A stretch of DNA of 64,000 nt from Erwinia billingiae Eb661 (GTDB taxonomy: Bacteria > Pseudomonadota > Gammaproteobacteria > Enterobacterales > Enterobacteriaceae), in the NCBI RefSeq assembly GCF_000196615.1, contig NC_014306.1:62001-126000 (forward strand), given 5' to 3'. Of this stretch, positions 11,768 through 23,233 are shown piece after piece (the first letter of the stretch is position 1; the number at the start of each line of letters is the position of its first letter). A model generated the notes under the pieces. It worked only from the letters and a program-made list of their open reading frames with translations, ran no database searches and had not been told where the DNA came from. A program made the position numbers and the translations under genes.

Positions 11768-11788
11768 CCGTGAGCAAAGCGCTCACGG
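11768..11788 (-). other. Hairpin between dut and slmA
   Basis: An 8-bp inverted repeat (CCGTGAGC / GCTCACGG) with a 5-nt loop. No T run follows on the transcribed (minus) strand, so it is more likely a structured leader or a weak terminator than a strong stop. Confidence 0.4.
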
Positions 11789-11833
11789 CGAAAATAAGGA
11801 TAAGTGACTGGCTAACGATCTGCAGGCAGACGC

Positions 11834-12292
11834 TTACTGGCGACCAGAGTGACCAAAGCCACCTTCTCCGCGATCGCTGGTATCAAAGTCTTCTACCAGA
11901 TTGAATTCAGCCTGAACGACCGGCACGAAGACCATCTGCGCGATACGCTCGCCGGGTTCAATGTTGAAGGCTTCCTGACTGCGGTTCCAGACGGAAACCA
12001 TCAGCTGGCCCTGGTAATCCGAATCGATCAGACCGACCAGATTACCCAACACCACGCCATGTTTATGGCCAAGGCCAGAGCGGGGAAGAATGACTGCTGC
12101 CAGTTGCGGGTCGCCAATGTGAATAGCCAGACCGGTAGGCACCAGCGTGGTGGCGCCTGGTGCCAGTAAAATGGCTTCATCCAGGCAGGCGCGCAGGTCA
12201 AGACCTGCCGATCCAGAGGTGGCGTAGGTAGGTAATGGGAAGTCTTTACCCACACGCGCATCTAAAATCTTAACGTCGATTTTTTTCATCAT
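11834..12292 (-). CDS. dut: dUTPase
   Basis: This 152-residue trimeric dUTP pyrophosphatase makes dUMP for thymidylate synthesis and keeps uracil out of DNA. Conserved motifs are [15 protein letters not shown] and the C-terminal arm [10 protein letters not shown]. The frame begins with two ATG codons in tandem; either could be used. It overlaps the 3' end of coaBC by 23 bp, so the two are translationally linked. Confidence 0.97.
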   Translation of the reverse strand: MMKKIDVKILDARVGKDFPLPTYATSGSAGLDLRACLDEAILLAPGATTLVPTGLAIHIGDPQLAAVILPRSGLGHKHGVVLGNLVGLIDSDYQGQLMVSVWNRSQEAFNIEPGERIAQMVFVPVVQAEFNLVEDFDTSDRGEGGFGHSGRQ

Positions 12293-13484
12293 AACGGCTG
12301 ACTATCTCGTCTAGTAACTGTTGGCCAAGGAGTGACTTATCGCTGAGCGGTAAGACTTTTTCTCCCTCCTGCCAAAAAAGGTGCAGAGCATTGGTATCAC
12401 TGTTGAAACCCTGCCCGGCTTTCGAAACATCGTTGGCGCAGATTAAATCCAGGTTTTTACGGACCCGTTTTTGTTGCGCGTATTCTTCCACATTCTGGGT
12501 TTCTGCCGCAAACCCTACGACGTAAGGGCGGCCTTCCTGCATGTGCGCGACCCCTGCAACGATGTCGGGGTTTTTTACCATTTTGAGGGTGACTTCATCA
12601 CCCTGTTTTTTGATTTTATCTGGCGCAACTTCAGCGGCACGATAGTCTGCAACGGCTGCCGTGCCAATAAAAATATGTTGTTTAGCGGCGCTTGCCATCA
12701 CCGCATGTTGCATCTCTAACGCGGTTAACACGTCGGTGCGTTTAACCCATTGCGGCGTGTTTAATGCCACCGGACCACTGATCAAGGTGACGTTTGCGCC
12801 CCGTTTTGCCGCCGCGGCGGCAATCGCGAAGCCCATCTTACCTGAGCTGTGGTTAGTAATGAACCGAACCGGATCCAGCGATTCACGGGTGGGACCGGCG
12901 GTGATCATAATGTTGAGATGTTTCAGATCGTTGACGGGTGAAGACCAGTTCACCGCTTCATCCACAATCGCCAGCGGATCTAACATCCGGCCTGGACCGA
13001 CATCACCACAGGCCTGGCTGCCGCTGTCCGGCCCCCAAATCAGCACACCCCGCTGTGCCAGCACCTGCAAATTATGCTCGGTGGCCGGTGCCCGGTACAT
13101 CTGCTGATTCATTGCCGGCACCACGGCAATCGGTGCCGGTGTGGCGAGGCAGATGGTGGTCACGAGGTCATTTGCCATCCCTGCCGTCACCCGCGCAATA
13201 AGGTCCGCGGTCGCGGGTGCCAGGATCACCAAATCGGCCCATTTCCCCAACTCGATATGCCCCATCGCCGCTTCCGCTGCCGGATCGAGCAGGTCATCAG
13301 ACACCGGATAGCCAGAAACAGCCTGCAGGCTAAGCGGTGTGATAAAGGCTTTTGCCGCTTCCGTCATCACCACGCGCACTTCAGCCCCGCGATCGCGCAG
13401 GCGCCTGACCAGTTCGGGTGCTTTATAGGCCGCGATACCGCCGCTTACGCCCAGAACAATGTGTTTACCGGTTAATCCCGTCAT
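12270..13484 (-). CDS. coaBC: Bifunctional PPC synthetase/decarboxylase CoaBC
   Basis: This 404-residue bifunctional enzyme of coenzyme A synthesis (also called Dfp) couples cysteine to 4'-phosphopantothenate and then decarboxylates the product. The N-terminal flavodoxin-like CoaC half has [10 protein letters not shown], the [10 protein letters not shown] histidine region, the PAMN motif and [13 protein letters not shown] with the catalytic cysteine. The C-terminal CoaB half has [22 protein letters not shown] near residue 200 and KMVKNPDIV. It is the promoter-proximal gene before dut and diverges from radC. Confidence 0.96.
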   Translation of the reverse strand: MTGLTGKHIVLGVSGGIAAYKAPELVRRLRDRGAEVRVVMTEAAKAFITPLSLQAVSGYPVSDDLLDPAAEAAMGHIELGKWADLVILAPATADLIARVTAGMANDLVTTICLATPAPIAVVPAMNQQMYRAPATEHNLQVLAQRGVLIWGPDSGSQACGDVGPGRMLDPLAIVDEAVNWSSPVNDLKHLNIMITAGPTRESLDPVRFITNHSSGKMGFAIAAAAAKRGANVTLISGPVALNTPQWVKRTDVLTALEMQHAVMASAAKQHIFIGTAAVADYRAAEVAPDKIKKQGDEVTLKMVKNPDIVAGVAHMQEGRPYVVGFAAETQNVEEYAQQKRVRKNLDLICANDVSKAGQGFNSDTNALHLFWQEGEKVLPLSDKSLLGQQLLDEIVSRYDEKNRR

Positions 13485-13682
13485 CTTGCTATCCGCCCTG
13501 TAGAGTCAGACTGGCGCGGCTCACTGCCGCCACAATGCCGCTATTTTACCATACTCATCCGGCGGTGCCTGTTAGCACTCTGTAGCCTTTGCGAGACAAT
13601 TCGCAGAGTCAGACCGGAAGGGTGGAAAAGTACTGTATATAATGCCATGCTTTTTCGGGCTGAGGAAGAAGGGATACGCAAG

Positions 13683-14351
13683 ATGAAACAGTGGACGGAG
13701 TTACCGCCGAGAGAAAAGTTACTGGTAAAAGGCGTTGAGGCATTGAACGATACCGAATTACTTGCGCTGTTTTTACGCACGGGATCGGGCGGTGTGCATG
13801 TGATGGCGCTGGCGCAGCAGCTGATAGGGACATTTGGTTCGTTATACCATTTGATGACGGCAGACCGGACGGCATTTGATCGGGTTAAAGGGATAGGCGA
13901 TGCAAAATATACCCAGATCAATGCGATAGCCGAGTTAGCCCGCCGTTTCTTTTCCAGTATTCCGGTTCAGGAGCGCCAGCTGGCGGGTGGGACGGCCGAT
14001 ATGCTTACCTTTTTTATCAGTCAACTTGCGCACCGTGAGCGAGAAATTTTTATGGTGGCGTTTCTTGATAACCAGCACCGGATGATTCACGCGTGCGAAA
14101 TGTTTGCCGGAACCTTAAATAGCGTCGAAGTTCATCCCCGGGAAATCGTCAAAGAAGCGCTGGCGAAAAATGCGGCTGCGCTGATTCTGGCACATAATCA
14201 TCCCTCCGGGGTTGCCCGCCCCAGTAGGGCTGACCATCAGGTCACGCGGCGAATTGTCGCGGCCTGTCAGTTAATGAATATTCACGTATTGGACCATATT
14301 GTCATTGGGCATGGCGAGTCGGTCTCTTTTGCCGAACGCGGGTGGATCTAG
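13683..14351 (+). CDS. radC: RadC family JAMM/MPN protein
   Basis: This 222-residue protein (same length as in E. coli) has an N-terminal helix-hairpin-helix (FDRVKGIGDAKYTQI) and a C-terminal JAMM metallo-domain with His171, His173 and Asp184 in HNHPSG...D. Despite the name it is not a proven DNA repair protein in E. coli. The ATG at 13683 (MKQWTELPPREK) is chosen from family length; the frame runs 12 codons further upstream. It diverges from coaBC across a 198-bp promoter region. Confidence 0.93.
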   Translation: MKQWTELPPREKLLVKGVEALNDTELLALFLRTGSGGVHVMALAQQLIGTFGSLYHLMTADRTAFDRVKGIGDAKYTQINAIAELARRFFSSIPVQERQLAGGTADMLTFFISQLAHREREIFMVAFLDNQHRMIHACEMFAGTLNSVEVHPREIVKEALAKNAAALILAHNHPSGVARPSRADHQVTRRIVAACQLMNIHVLDHIVIGHGESVSFAERGWI

Positions 14352-14459
14352 CCCACCCGGTTCGGCTAAAAGCTCATTTTTTGTCCCGAGTTAAGAACGG
14401 GTAAGTGTTCAAATGAAGCTATTTTGCACGATCCAGAGGGATCTTTATCTGTTCGGGAC

Positions 14460-14488
14460 TTGAGCAGCGGCGGCGCAGGGCGTATACT
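14460..14488 (+). promoter_or_regulatory. Sigma-70 promoter of rpmB-rpmG
   Basis: TTGAGC and TATACT are separated by exactly 17 bp, about 145 bp upstream of rpmB. The downstream leader is GC-rich and could fold. This is the best promoter match in the radC-rpmB gap. Confidence 0.75.
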
Positions 14489-14612
14489 ACGCCACCTTTG
14501 AGAATCTCGGGTTTGGCAAATAGGCCTACTCAGCGGGTTCACATTGAACTCGCCTGGAGGGTCTTAGAGCCTGACGAGGCGGCCAAAACCTTATTTTTAA
14601 AGCTCGAGCTGA

Positions 14613-14870
<258 letters not shown>

Positions 14871-14884
14871 GGTAAAGGAACTGA

Positions 14885-15055
<171 letters not shown>

Positions 15056-15072
15056 TTGATTTCAGTGGATGA

Positions 15073-15098
15073 AAAACCCGGCTTCGGCCGGGTTTTTT
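15073..15098 (+). terminator. Intrinsic terminator of rpmBG
   Basis: A GC-rich stem (AACCCGGC / GCCGGGTT) capped by a TTCG tetraloop and followed by six T, 17 bp after the rpmG stop. Confidence 0.92.
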
Positions 15099-15140
15099 GT
15101 TTTTAAAAGAGGATAACGGACCTTAACGGGAGGCAAGTAC

Positions 15141-15950
15141 ATGCCGGAGTTACCTGAAGTCGAAACCAGCCGCCGCGGCATTGAACCGCATCTGGTGGGC
15201 GCCACTATTCTTCATGCTATTGTCCGCAATGACCGCCTGCGTTGGCCGGTTTCCCTCGAAATTCAAAGCCTCAGCGATCAACCGGTGCTCAGCGTGCAAC
15301 GCCGTGCCAAGTATCTGCTGATTGAGCTGCCGCATGGCTGGATCATCATTCACCTGGGAATGTCCGGTAGCCTGCGCGTGCTGCCCGAAGAGCTTCCCCC
15401 TGCCAAACATGACCACGTCGATCTGGTGATGAGCAACGGTAAGGTCCTGCGTTATACCGATCCTCGCCGCTTTGGTGCCTGGCTGTGGTGCACGGATTTA
15501 GCCGCGAGCAATGTGCTGGCCCATCTTGGCCCGGAACCCCTGCATGATGCCTTCTCGGCGGAGTATCTGTTTGATAAGTCGAGAAACAAGCGGACGCCGG
15601 TTAAACCCTGGCTGATGGATAACAAACTGGTGGTGGGAGTGGGGAATATTTACGCCAGCGAATCCCTGTTTGTTGCCGGGATCCATCCCGATCGTCCGGC
15701 CATGACCCTGACTCAGGACGAAGCGGCTTTGCTGGTGAAAACCATCAAGGCGGTACTGCTACGTTCAATTGAGCAAGGGGGAACAACGCTGCGTGATTTT
15801 CTGCAGACGGACGGTAAGCCGGGTTATTTCGCGCAGGAGTTGCAGGTGTATGGTCGGGCAGGCGAACCCTGTCGGGTCTGTGCCACGCCGATTAAGAGCG
15901 CGAAGCACGCCCAGCGCAGTACCTTTTATTGTCCGACCTGTCAGAAATAA
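15141..15950 (+). CDS. mutM: Formamidopyrimidine-DNA glycosylase
   Basis: This 269-residue base-excision glycosylase/AP lyase removes 8-oxoG and FapyG. The protein starts PELPEVE after Met, giving the catalytic Pro and Glu. The helix-two-turn-helix is followed by the C-terminal zinc finger (CRVC...CPTC, residues about 245-268). GGGAGG lies 8 nt upstream of the ATG. It converges on coaD with 3 bp between stop codons. Confidence 0.97.
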   Translation: MPELPEVETSRRGIEPHLVGATILHAIVRNDRLRWPVSLEIQSLSDQPVLSVQRRAKYLLIELPHGWIIIHLGMSGSLRVLPEELPPAKHDHVDLVMSNGKVLRYTDPRRFGAWLWCTDLAASNVLAHLGPEPLHDAFSAEYLFDKSRNKRTPVKPWLMDNKLVVGVGNIYASESLFVAGIHPDRPAMTLTQDEAALLVKTIKAVLLRSIEQGGTTLRDFLQTDGKPGYFAQELQVYGRAGEPCRVCATPIKSAKHAQRSTFYCPTCQK

Positions 15951-15953
15951 GGC

Positions 15954-17215
<1,262 letters not shown>

Positions 17216-18493
17216 TTAGTGATTCCGCTGTGGCAGATGGGGTTCGAGTAACTGTAGCAGACGCTGCAGCGCACCCTGGTTCTGATGCAGCACTTCGACG
17301 GCATGACGGCCATAGTAAAGGCGATAATCTTCGTCGGTCAGCAGCGTACCAATTTCTTTATCCAGCGAGTCCGCATCGGTGACGGTAATCAGGCCGTCAG
17401 CCTGCTGCAGCTTGGCGCAGATATCTTTGAAATTGAGGGTATAAGGTCCCATCAACACCGGGATAGCATGTGCGGCCGCTTCCAGCGGATTGTGGCCGCC
17501 ACGATCGACCAGGCTGCCGCCAACAAAGGCCACATCGGCAATGCCGTAAAGCAGCATCAGTTCACCCATCGTATCGCCAATCACCACCTGCGTGCTGCCT
17601 GACGGGATCTCGCCACTGCTGCGAAGGGTGTAGCTGAGTCCGGCTTTCTGCGTCAGTTCGCGGGCGGTAGAAAAACGCTCCGGATGACGGGGAACCAGAA
17701 TTAACAATAAATTGGGGAAACGCGTCAGCAGCTTACGGTGCGCATCCAGAATAATGCTCTCTTCGCCATCATGCGTACTGGTGGCAATCCACACCGGACG
17801 GCGAGGTGCCCACTGGCGACGCAGGGTAATCGCTCTGGCGGCCAGTTCTGGCGTGACGGAGATATCAAACTTCAGGCTGCCGGTCACCGTCAGCTGCGAG
17901 CGTTTTAAGCCAAGGCTGATAAAGCGTTCGCCATCTTCCTGATTCTGCGCGGCAATCAGCGTAATGCGTTGCAGCAGCCGTTGCATAAATTTGCCGAGTT
18001 TTTTGTAGCCCTTTGCAGAGCGTTCAGACAGGCGGGCATTAGCGATCACCAGCGGGATCTTTCGTTTATGCAGCAGCGCGATCATGTTCGGCCACAGCTC
18101 GGTTTCCATAATGATCACCAGACGCGGGTTCACATTATCGAGGAAGCGGTTCATCGAGCCGGGGAGATCGTAGGGCAGATAAACATGGTGCACATCTTTG
18201 CCAAACGCTGAGGCTGCGCGTTCAGAGCCGGTTGGCGTCATGGTGGTGACGGTGATTGGCATCGAGGGATAGCGATGGCGCAACGCCCGCACCAGCGGGA
18301 CCGCAGCCAGCGTCTCACCGACAGAAACGGAGTGCAGCAAAATACCGTCTGGCTTCACTTTGCCGGCGCAATAGCCATAGCGTTCTGCCCAACGTTTGCG
18401 GTAGGCGGGAGCCTTCCGGCCGCGGAGCCAGAGCCGGAGCCAAATCAGGGGCTGAATGAGGTAAAGCAGAACGGTATAAAGTGTTGTCATCAC
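17216..18493 (-). CDS. waaA: Kdo transferase WaaA
   Basis: This 425-residue GT30 enzyme transfers Kdo residues to lipid A precursor. An N-terminal membrane anchor (LYTVLLYLIQPLIWLRLWLRG) precedes a GT-B fold with HSVSVGETLAA and METELWPN in the N-lobe and GGHNPLEAAAHAIPV in the C-lobe. Length equals E. coli WaaA. It is essential in most enterobacteria. The gene is 99 bp downstream of a WabG-like gene and directly upstream of waaE. Confidence 0.96.
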   Translation of the reverse strand: MMTTLYTVLLYLIQPLIWLRLWLRGRKAPAYRKRWAERYGYCAGKVKPDGILLHSVSVGETLAAVPLVRALRHRYPSMPITVTTMTPTGSERAASAFGKDVHHVYLPYDLPGSMNRFLDNVNPRLVIIMETELWPNMIALLHKRKIPLVIANARLSERSAKGYKKLGKFMQRLLQRITLIAAQNQEDGERFISLGLKRSQLTVTGSLKFDISVTPELAARAITLRRQWAPRRPVWIATSTHDGEESIILDAHRKLLTRFPNLLLILVPRHPERFSTARELTQKAGLSYTLRSSGEIPSGSTQVVIGDTMGELMLLYGIADVAFVGGSLVDRGGHNPLEAAAHAIPVLMGPYTLNFKDICAKLQQADGLITVTDADSLDKEIGTLLTDEDYRLYYGRHAVEVLHQNQGALQRLLQLLEPHLPQRNH

Positions 18494-18592
18494 AGTGTTT
18501 ATTCAGAGTGGAGAGACTCGCGCCAGAGTATGCCAGAAAAGAGGAATAATACGGCATGTTAGCAGATAAGTCGTCTCCGCTCACACTTCTTA

Positions 18593-19726
18593 TCAGGGCT
18601 GCTGCAACACTTGTTGATATAGCGCATGAAGCTGCGTGGCAAGCTGTTGCGGAGAGCAGGGCAGGACCCTTTCCCTGGCAAGATCGCCCATCCGGCTGTC
18701 CAGCGTGCGTTGTGGGATGGCAACGGCCGCCGCCGTCAACGCCGGCACGTCCAACGCATCACAGACAAACCCTTGTTTACCATCGATGATGAATTCCGCA
18801 CCGCCACAGGTAAAACTGGTGATGACCGGTAATCCGCAGGCCATCGCTTCCAGAATGACGTTAGGGAAGGGATCGTACAGCGTGGGCAGAATCAAGCTGT
18901 CAGCGGCGTGATAGAAGGGGATGACATTGTTCTGCACGCCCAGGAAATGAATGCGTTTTTCGCATCCCAGGCTGCGCGCGAGGTTTTCGTAACGTGATTG
19001 CTGCTTGTCCTGCCCGACCACCAACAGGTGCGCATCGGTCGCTGCCAGCGCGCTGATACTGGCCTTAAGACCTTTGCGTTCAAAGCCTGAACCGACATAG
19101 ATAAACACTTTCGCATTATCCGGCAGGTTAAGCTGTTCACGAGACTGCTGACGTTGCTCGGCGGTTGCGGGCATAAAGCGCTTGGAGTCGATGGCATTAT
19201 AAATCACCGCAAACTTCTCTTCCGGCACCTGGAAGCAGCGCATGATGTCGTTTTTCACCATCAGTGAATTGCAGATGATCTTTTTAAGCGCAGGGGAGCG
19301 GAACATCTCTTCTTCTGCGGTCATCACATAGCGGTGATAACGGCTTACCTGCGTCAGCAATCGCTGCATCGGAGACACGACCCGAGCGCGCTGTTCCAGC
19401 CACACACGGTGCACGCCGTCGCCGGCGCGGAAAATATCGCAGCCCGCGATGCGCTCGTGACTTTGCACGATATCAAACTTCTCCTGCTGCCAGCAGGCCC
19501 GTGCGGCCACGGCAAAGCCACGTTCGCGGGAGATCCGGCCCCACTTTTTCGGGTTGCAGATATGCAGGTGCCACTCTGGCTTGGGTTCTCCCTGCCAGCT
19601 GCGGGTAATGATGTTTAATTCCAGGCTATCGTCATCCAGCGCTTCCAGCGCACGTGAGATAAACCGCTCGGCGCCGCCATCGGGGCGATATTTCTGGCGC
19701 ACTATGGCCAGTCTGACCTTACTCAT
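18593..19726 (-). CDS. wabG: LPS core glycosyltransferase, WabG-like (GT4)
   Basis: This 377-residue GT-B enzyme starts VRLAIVRQKYRPDGGAERFISRALEAL, the distinctive opening of Klebsiella/Serratia WabG and not of E. coli WaaG. The GT4 donor-site motif EAMACGLPV is near residue 300. WabG of K. pneumoniae adds galacturonic acid to heptose II; the same role is inferred, and the exact sugar is not provable here. It overlaps waaQ by 8 bp, so waaQ, wabG and probably waaA form one operon. Confidence 0.8.
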   Translation of the reverse strand: MSKVRLAIVRQKYRPDGGAERFISRALEALDDDSLELNIITRSWQGEPKPEWHLHICNPKKWGRISRERGFAVAARACWQQEKFDIVQSHERIAGCDIFRAGDGVHRVWLEQRARVVSPMQRLLTQVSRYHRYVMTAEEEMFRSPALKKIICNSLMVKNDIMRCFQVPEEKFAVIYNAIDSKRFMPATAEQRQQSREQLNLPDNAKVFIYVGSGFERKGLKASISALAATDAHLLVVGQDKQQSRYENLARSLGCEKRIHFLGVQNNVIPFYHAADSLILPTLYDPFPNVILEAMACGLPVITSFTCGGAEFIIDGKQGFVCDALDVPALTAAAVAIPQRTLDSRMGDLARERVLPCSPQQLATQLHALYQQVLQQP

Positions 19727-20807
19727 CCAGATAATTCCTTGCGGCTTTCACCACGTCTTCAAGTGGGATAGCGCTGAGATAACGCGTTTCCGTTTTGGTA
19801 TCGATGCTGTCCGGTGAGGGCAGCGGCGCATAGTCACCCGCCCAGATCACCTTGTTGTTGTCGCCCCACGGCCGCCATTGCTTCAGCTTGGTTGGGCCAA
19901 ACAGCGCAATACAGGGCGTATCCAGCGCGGCAGCCATATGCATCGGGGCGGAATCGACGCCGATAAACAGGTTGGCATGATCAATCAGCGCGGCTAACTG
20001 CGGCAGAGTCAGTTTACCGGCCAGAGAGATGGCCTGACGGTTCTGGCATAGTGAGAGAATATTGTCGATCATCGCCAGTTCTTTCTTATCTGGCGCGGCG
20101 GTCAGCACAATATCCATTTGGTCTGAGGCAAGGCGGTCAATCAGCCCAGCCATTTTATCGTCTTCCCAGCACTTGAACAGCCAGCGGGACGTGGGCTGAA
20201 TCACAATATAAGGTTTACGGGTTGGCTGAAGCTGGTTCAGCTGAGTGCGGGTGGTTTCCCAGTCGCTCTCACTGTAGTGCATTGCGGCCGGGAAGCCGTG
20301 GAAAGGGATATTCAGCGGCGTTAACGCCATCAGGTTTTGTTCAACCGTATGCAGATTTGCATGCTGTTCAGTGGTGGCCCGATGGGTATGCGCCAGGCGC
20401 CAGATGGCATTGCGACGCTTATGGTAATCAAAACCAATCCTGACTTTCGCACCCGAGAAGGCGGTAATAATGGCGCTGCGCCACTGGTCCGCGAGGTTGA
20501 CCACCAGGTCGTAATGACACTGGCGAACGGCGGAGACTAACGCCACCTCATGCCGGATGTGCTGCCAGGCACCCTCTTTTTTCCAGTTACGATCGATAAA
20601 GTGGATCTGTCGAATGTCCGGATGCGCCTGCAGCATCGGGCGCGTCTCTTTATACAAAAGCACGTCAATACTGGCATCGGGATATTGCTGGCGCAGGGCG
20701 TGGATCACCGGGGTGGTCAGCAGCATATCGCCATGATGGCGGAGTTTGATCAGCAGAATGGTTTTTGGCGTAAACAACGGGCTGATTTGCGGAGTAGCCA
20801 TGCTCAT
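19719..20807 (-). CDS. waaQ: LPS heptosyltransferase III WaaQ (GT9)
   Basis: This 362-residue GT9 protein has KTILLIKLRHHGDMLLTTPVIHALR at the N-terminus, the VIQPTSRWLFKCWED donor-side stretch and DSAPMHMAAALDTPCIALFGPT near residue 290. These fit WaaQ, which adds the branching heptose III. The frame has two close ATG codons (20807 and 20801). It lies 70 bp after a WaaH-like gene and overlaps wabG. Confidence 0.88.
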   Translation of the reverse strand: MSMATPQISPLFTPKTILLIKLRHHGDMLLTTPVIHALRQQYPDASIDVLLYKETRPMLQAHPDIRQIHFIDRNWKKEGAWQHIRHEVALVSAVRQCHYDLVVNLADQWRSAIITAFSGAKVRIGFDYHKRRNAIWRLAHTHRATTEQHANLHTVEQNLMALTPLNIPFHGFPAAMHYSESDWETTRTQLNQLQPTRKPYIVIQPTSRWLFKCWEDDKMAGLIDRLASDQMDIVLTAAPDKKELAMIDNILSLCQNRQAISLAGKLTLPQLAALIDHANLFIGVDSAPMHMAAALDTPCIALFGPTKLKQWRPWGDNNKVIWAGDYAPLPSPDSIDTKTETRYLSAIPLEDVVKAARNYLDE

Positions 20808-20877
20808 GAGATCTCAATGTTGAGTTGACCCACTGCAAGGAGGGGCCTGCCAGTAAAAATGTCGACGGGTTTCATCA

Positions 20878-21879
20878 TTAGCCTTTCCGCCAGCGATAAA
20901 TTCGGCTCAGCCACAGCAGCAACTGGTACCACTGCTGCACGCCACGCGCATTTCGCAGCATTCTGCCCGGCGTTTTACTGGCGATCAGGTCCGCTATCAT
21001 CGCCTGTCGGGCGGCCGCATCGGGTTCGCGGCGAATAGAGTGGCACACGGTCAGGGCTTCTTTCGTGACCTGCCGATACAACGGCGCAGACAGCTTTACG
21101 GTGTTTTTATAGCGCTGGTTAATCTCATCCAGCATCCGCGCGATTTTAAGATAGTGGCGCTGATATTCCACATTACGCATTCCCGTGCGCTTCTGATTAC
21201 TGATTGACTGATCGTGTACGTAATAACGGTACATCACCTCGTCGGTATACCGCACCCGACGGGCATTCAGCATCAGTTCAGTGGTCCACGGGATATCCTG
21301 ATGATGCAGGCCGGGCTCAAACTGTAGGTTAAGTAGGTCAATCAATGCACGGCGGTAAACGCCCAGCCAGACAACATGCAGATAGCGATTGGTCGCCAGG
21401 GCCTTGCCGAGCCATTCAGCGCCGCTAAGAACGCCGGTGGATTGTAAACGGTCTTTAGGGATCAGCGGTTTGGCTTTATCCCCGCCCCAAAAAACGCGTT
21501 CTGCATTGCACTGGGCGATATCCAGATCGTCGGCGTTGGCCATGGCGATCAGTTTTTCATACATATCAGGTGCAAGGGTGTCGTCAGCATCGGGGAAGGT
21601 CACGTAGCGGCCTGTCGCTATTGCCATCCCGGCGTTGCGGGCGCGTGATACGCCACCATTTTGCTGATCGATAACCTGAACGTGCGGATACTCAGCGGCA
21701 TACTGATGCGCCATCGCGGCTGACTCGTCAGTTGAACCATCATTAACAATAATGACTTCAAGGGATTGCAACGTTTGAGCCAGTAATGAAGCCATGAAAG
21801 CCTCAAAGCTTTTCCCGGCATTGTACATCGGGATAACCACGCTCAGTTCAGGCGCGGCGGGATCGGAATGCGGCATCAT
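20878..21879 (-). CDS. waaH: WaaH/YibD-like LPS glycosyltransferase (GT2)
   Basis: This 333-residue GT2 protein reads closely along E. coli WaaH (YibD): LSVVIPMYNAG at the start, VNDGSTDES, PDADDTL for metal binding, then LHHQDIPWTTELMLNARRVRYTDE. WaaH of E. coli adds glucuronic acid to heptose III under PhoB control during phosphate starvation. In E. coli yibD lies outside the waa operon; here it sits inside it, 2 bp after a GT9 gene and before waaQ, which makes heptose III. That supports the same acceptor. No pho box was looked for exhaustively. Confidence 0.78.
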   Translation of the reverse strand: MMPHSDPAAPELSVVIPMYNAGKSFEAFMASLLAQTLQSLEVIIVNDGSTDESAAMAHQYAAEYPHVQVIDQQNGGVSRARNAGMAIATGRYVTFPDADDTLAPDMYEKLIAMANADDLDIAQCNAERVFWGGDKAKPLIPKDRLQSTGVLSGAEWLGKALATNRYLHVVWLGVYRRALIDLLNLQFEPGLHHQDIPWTTELMLNARRVRYTDEVMYRYYVHDQSISNQKRTGMRNVEYQRHYLKIARMLDEINQRYKNTVKLSAPLYRQVTKEALTVCHSIRREPDAAARQAMIADLIASKTPGRMLRNARGVQQWYQLLLWLSRIYRWRKG

Positions 21880-21881
21880 AC

Positions 21882-22985
21882 TCAGGGTAAAATCTTCTCT
21901 TCGTGAGTCAATTGAGGCTTGCGGGCACTCACAAAATCATGGATATCATCCAGCTTACGCTTATCCAGTTCAAACAGTTGTTCGGCAGGATGATTGAATT
22001 TGTAGAGCGCCTGAAAAACAAAGGAGGTCGGCGCAATATGGTTCGGCCCGATCAGCAGAACATCGCCTAATGGCCGTTGTTCTTCTACGCAGCAGGGACC
22101 ATAAATCAGCACCACCGGCACATTCTGCGCGTCAGCAATATAAACATTGCCGGAGTCCGATGCCACGTAGATATCCATCTGCTCGATCGCATAGGGCAAT
22201 CCCTCCAGCGAGACCTTGCCAATCATGTTGACCAGGTTGTCGCGTTCACCAACCACCTTATTGAGCTCATTTAAGCGGGGAAGTTCATTCGGTGAACCAA
22301 ATACATAGAACAGGCAGGGCAGGTCACTCAGACGATCAAACAGGCTTTTCCAGATAACCGGGGGTATGGTTTTCGCCTGATTGCCGGCCGAGATGCTGAT
22401 GCCGATTTTAATTTTGTCCGTCCTGAACAGCTCTTCCGGCGTATTGACGGGTTGCACTAACGGCAGCGTCGCATGCTTGGGATAGCTCTCTTTGGTCAGC
22501 GAGCGGTCGGCCAGTTTCAGGTAGTTTTCCAGCGTCAGCGTGTTTTTCTCATGCTCCACCGTGCCGCTGGCGGTGAGATAAAAAATCCCCTGATACCAGC
22601 GACGGCGATACATCGACAGAAACTGTTTATTCTCCGCATTACAGCAGGCGGCATAGAACAGATTGGCGTTGTTAGGATGCAGCAGATAGACGTTGCGATA
22701 GCGGTTCATCAACCTGATGGCCAGCTTCAGTTTGGCCATCGTGCTGGATTTATGCTCTTCAACGTAAAAAATCTCGTCCAGAGTGGCATCATTACGGGCA
22801 AGCGGCGCGACTGAGGTGCTGAGCAGGGCGTCGCTATGCTTAAGATGCTGCATCAACGGGGTGATGTTGATGAAGTCCCCTATCTTTGCCGTCTGAATGA
22901 TCAGATTACGGTTGCTTGTGTTCTTACCCAGCTTTTTCCATAGCTTAAGCGGTAAGAGCAGCAAAAATAACAATACATAATTCAC
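21882..22985 (-). CDS. GT9 heptosyltransferase-like protein
   Basis: This 367-residue protein has an N-terminal hydrophobic stretch (YVLLFLLLLPLKLW) and GT9 features: NLIIQTAKIGDFINITPLMQHL and ASDSGNVYIADAQNVPVVLIYGP. It differs clearly from WaaC, WaaF and WaaQ in this window, and has diverged at the donor motif (DSGNVYIADA in place of DTGLSHLTAA). It is probably a further heptosyltransferase of the core, but sugar and acceptor cannot be assigned. It is the first gene of the GT9-waaH-waaQ-wabG-waaA run, with 248 bp of non-coding DNA upstream. Confidence 0.68.
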   Translation of the reverse strand: MNYVLLFLLLLPLKLWKKLGKNTSNRNLIIQTAKIGDFINITPLMQHLKHSDALLSTSVAPLARNDATLDEIFYVEEHKSSTMAKLKLAIRLMNRYRNVYLLHPNNANLFYAACCNAENKQFLSMYRRRWYQGIFYLTASGTVEHEKNTLTLENYLKLADRSLTKESYPKHATLPLVQPVNTPEELFRTDKIKIGISISAGNQAKTIPPVIWKSLFDRLSDLPCLFYVFGSPNELPRLNELNKVVGERDNLVNMIGKVSLEGLPYAIEQMDIYVASDSGNVYIADAQNVPVVLIYGPCCVEEQRPLGDVLLIGPNHIAPTSFVFQALYKFNHPAEQLFELDKRKLDDIHDFVSARKPQLTHEEKILP

Positions 22986-23233
22986 GCTCTGTTCTCCCTG
23001 AGCGAGCTGAAAGTTCCACGGAAGAGGATCTGGGTAAGCGTACGTCCCATTGTCAGCCGTATTGATGAGGTCAAGCTTTTCACTGAGCTCAGATATCCGT
23101 TCTTGTTAATGAGCGTTATCATGGGCCAAAACCTTCAATGATGAGTAAACAAAAAGTGGCTTCAGGTTGTCTTCGCCCTGATGTTGTGGGCTGATTTTAA
23201 CGCTGAAACGAATGACAGTGCAGCAGGACTTTG
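22986..23233. other. Non-coding leader of the leftward waa operon
   Basis: These 248 bp between two leftward glycosyltransferase genes hold no supported ORF. This is the probable promoter and leader region of the GT9-waaH-waaQ-wabG-waaA-waaE-coaD run. I looked for a JUMPstart/ops element (GGCGGTAG) on both strands and did not see one. Confidence 0.4.

Noticed and set aside
22986..23233. Possible JUMPstart/ops element upstream of the leftward waa operon
   Set aside because: Neither GGCGGTAG nor its complement was found in the gap.
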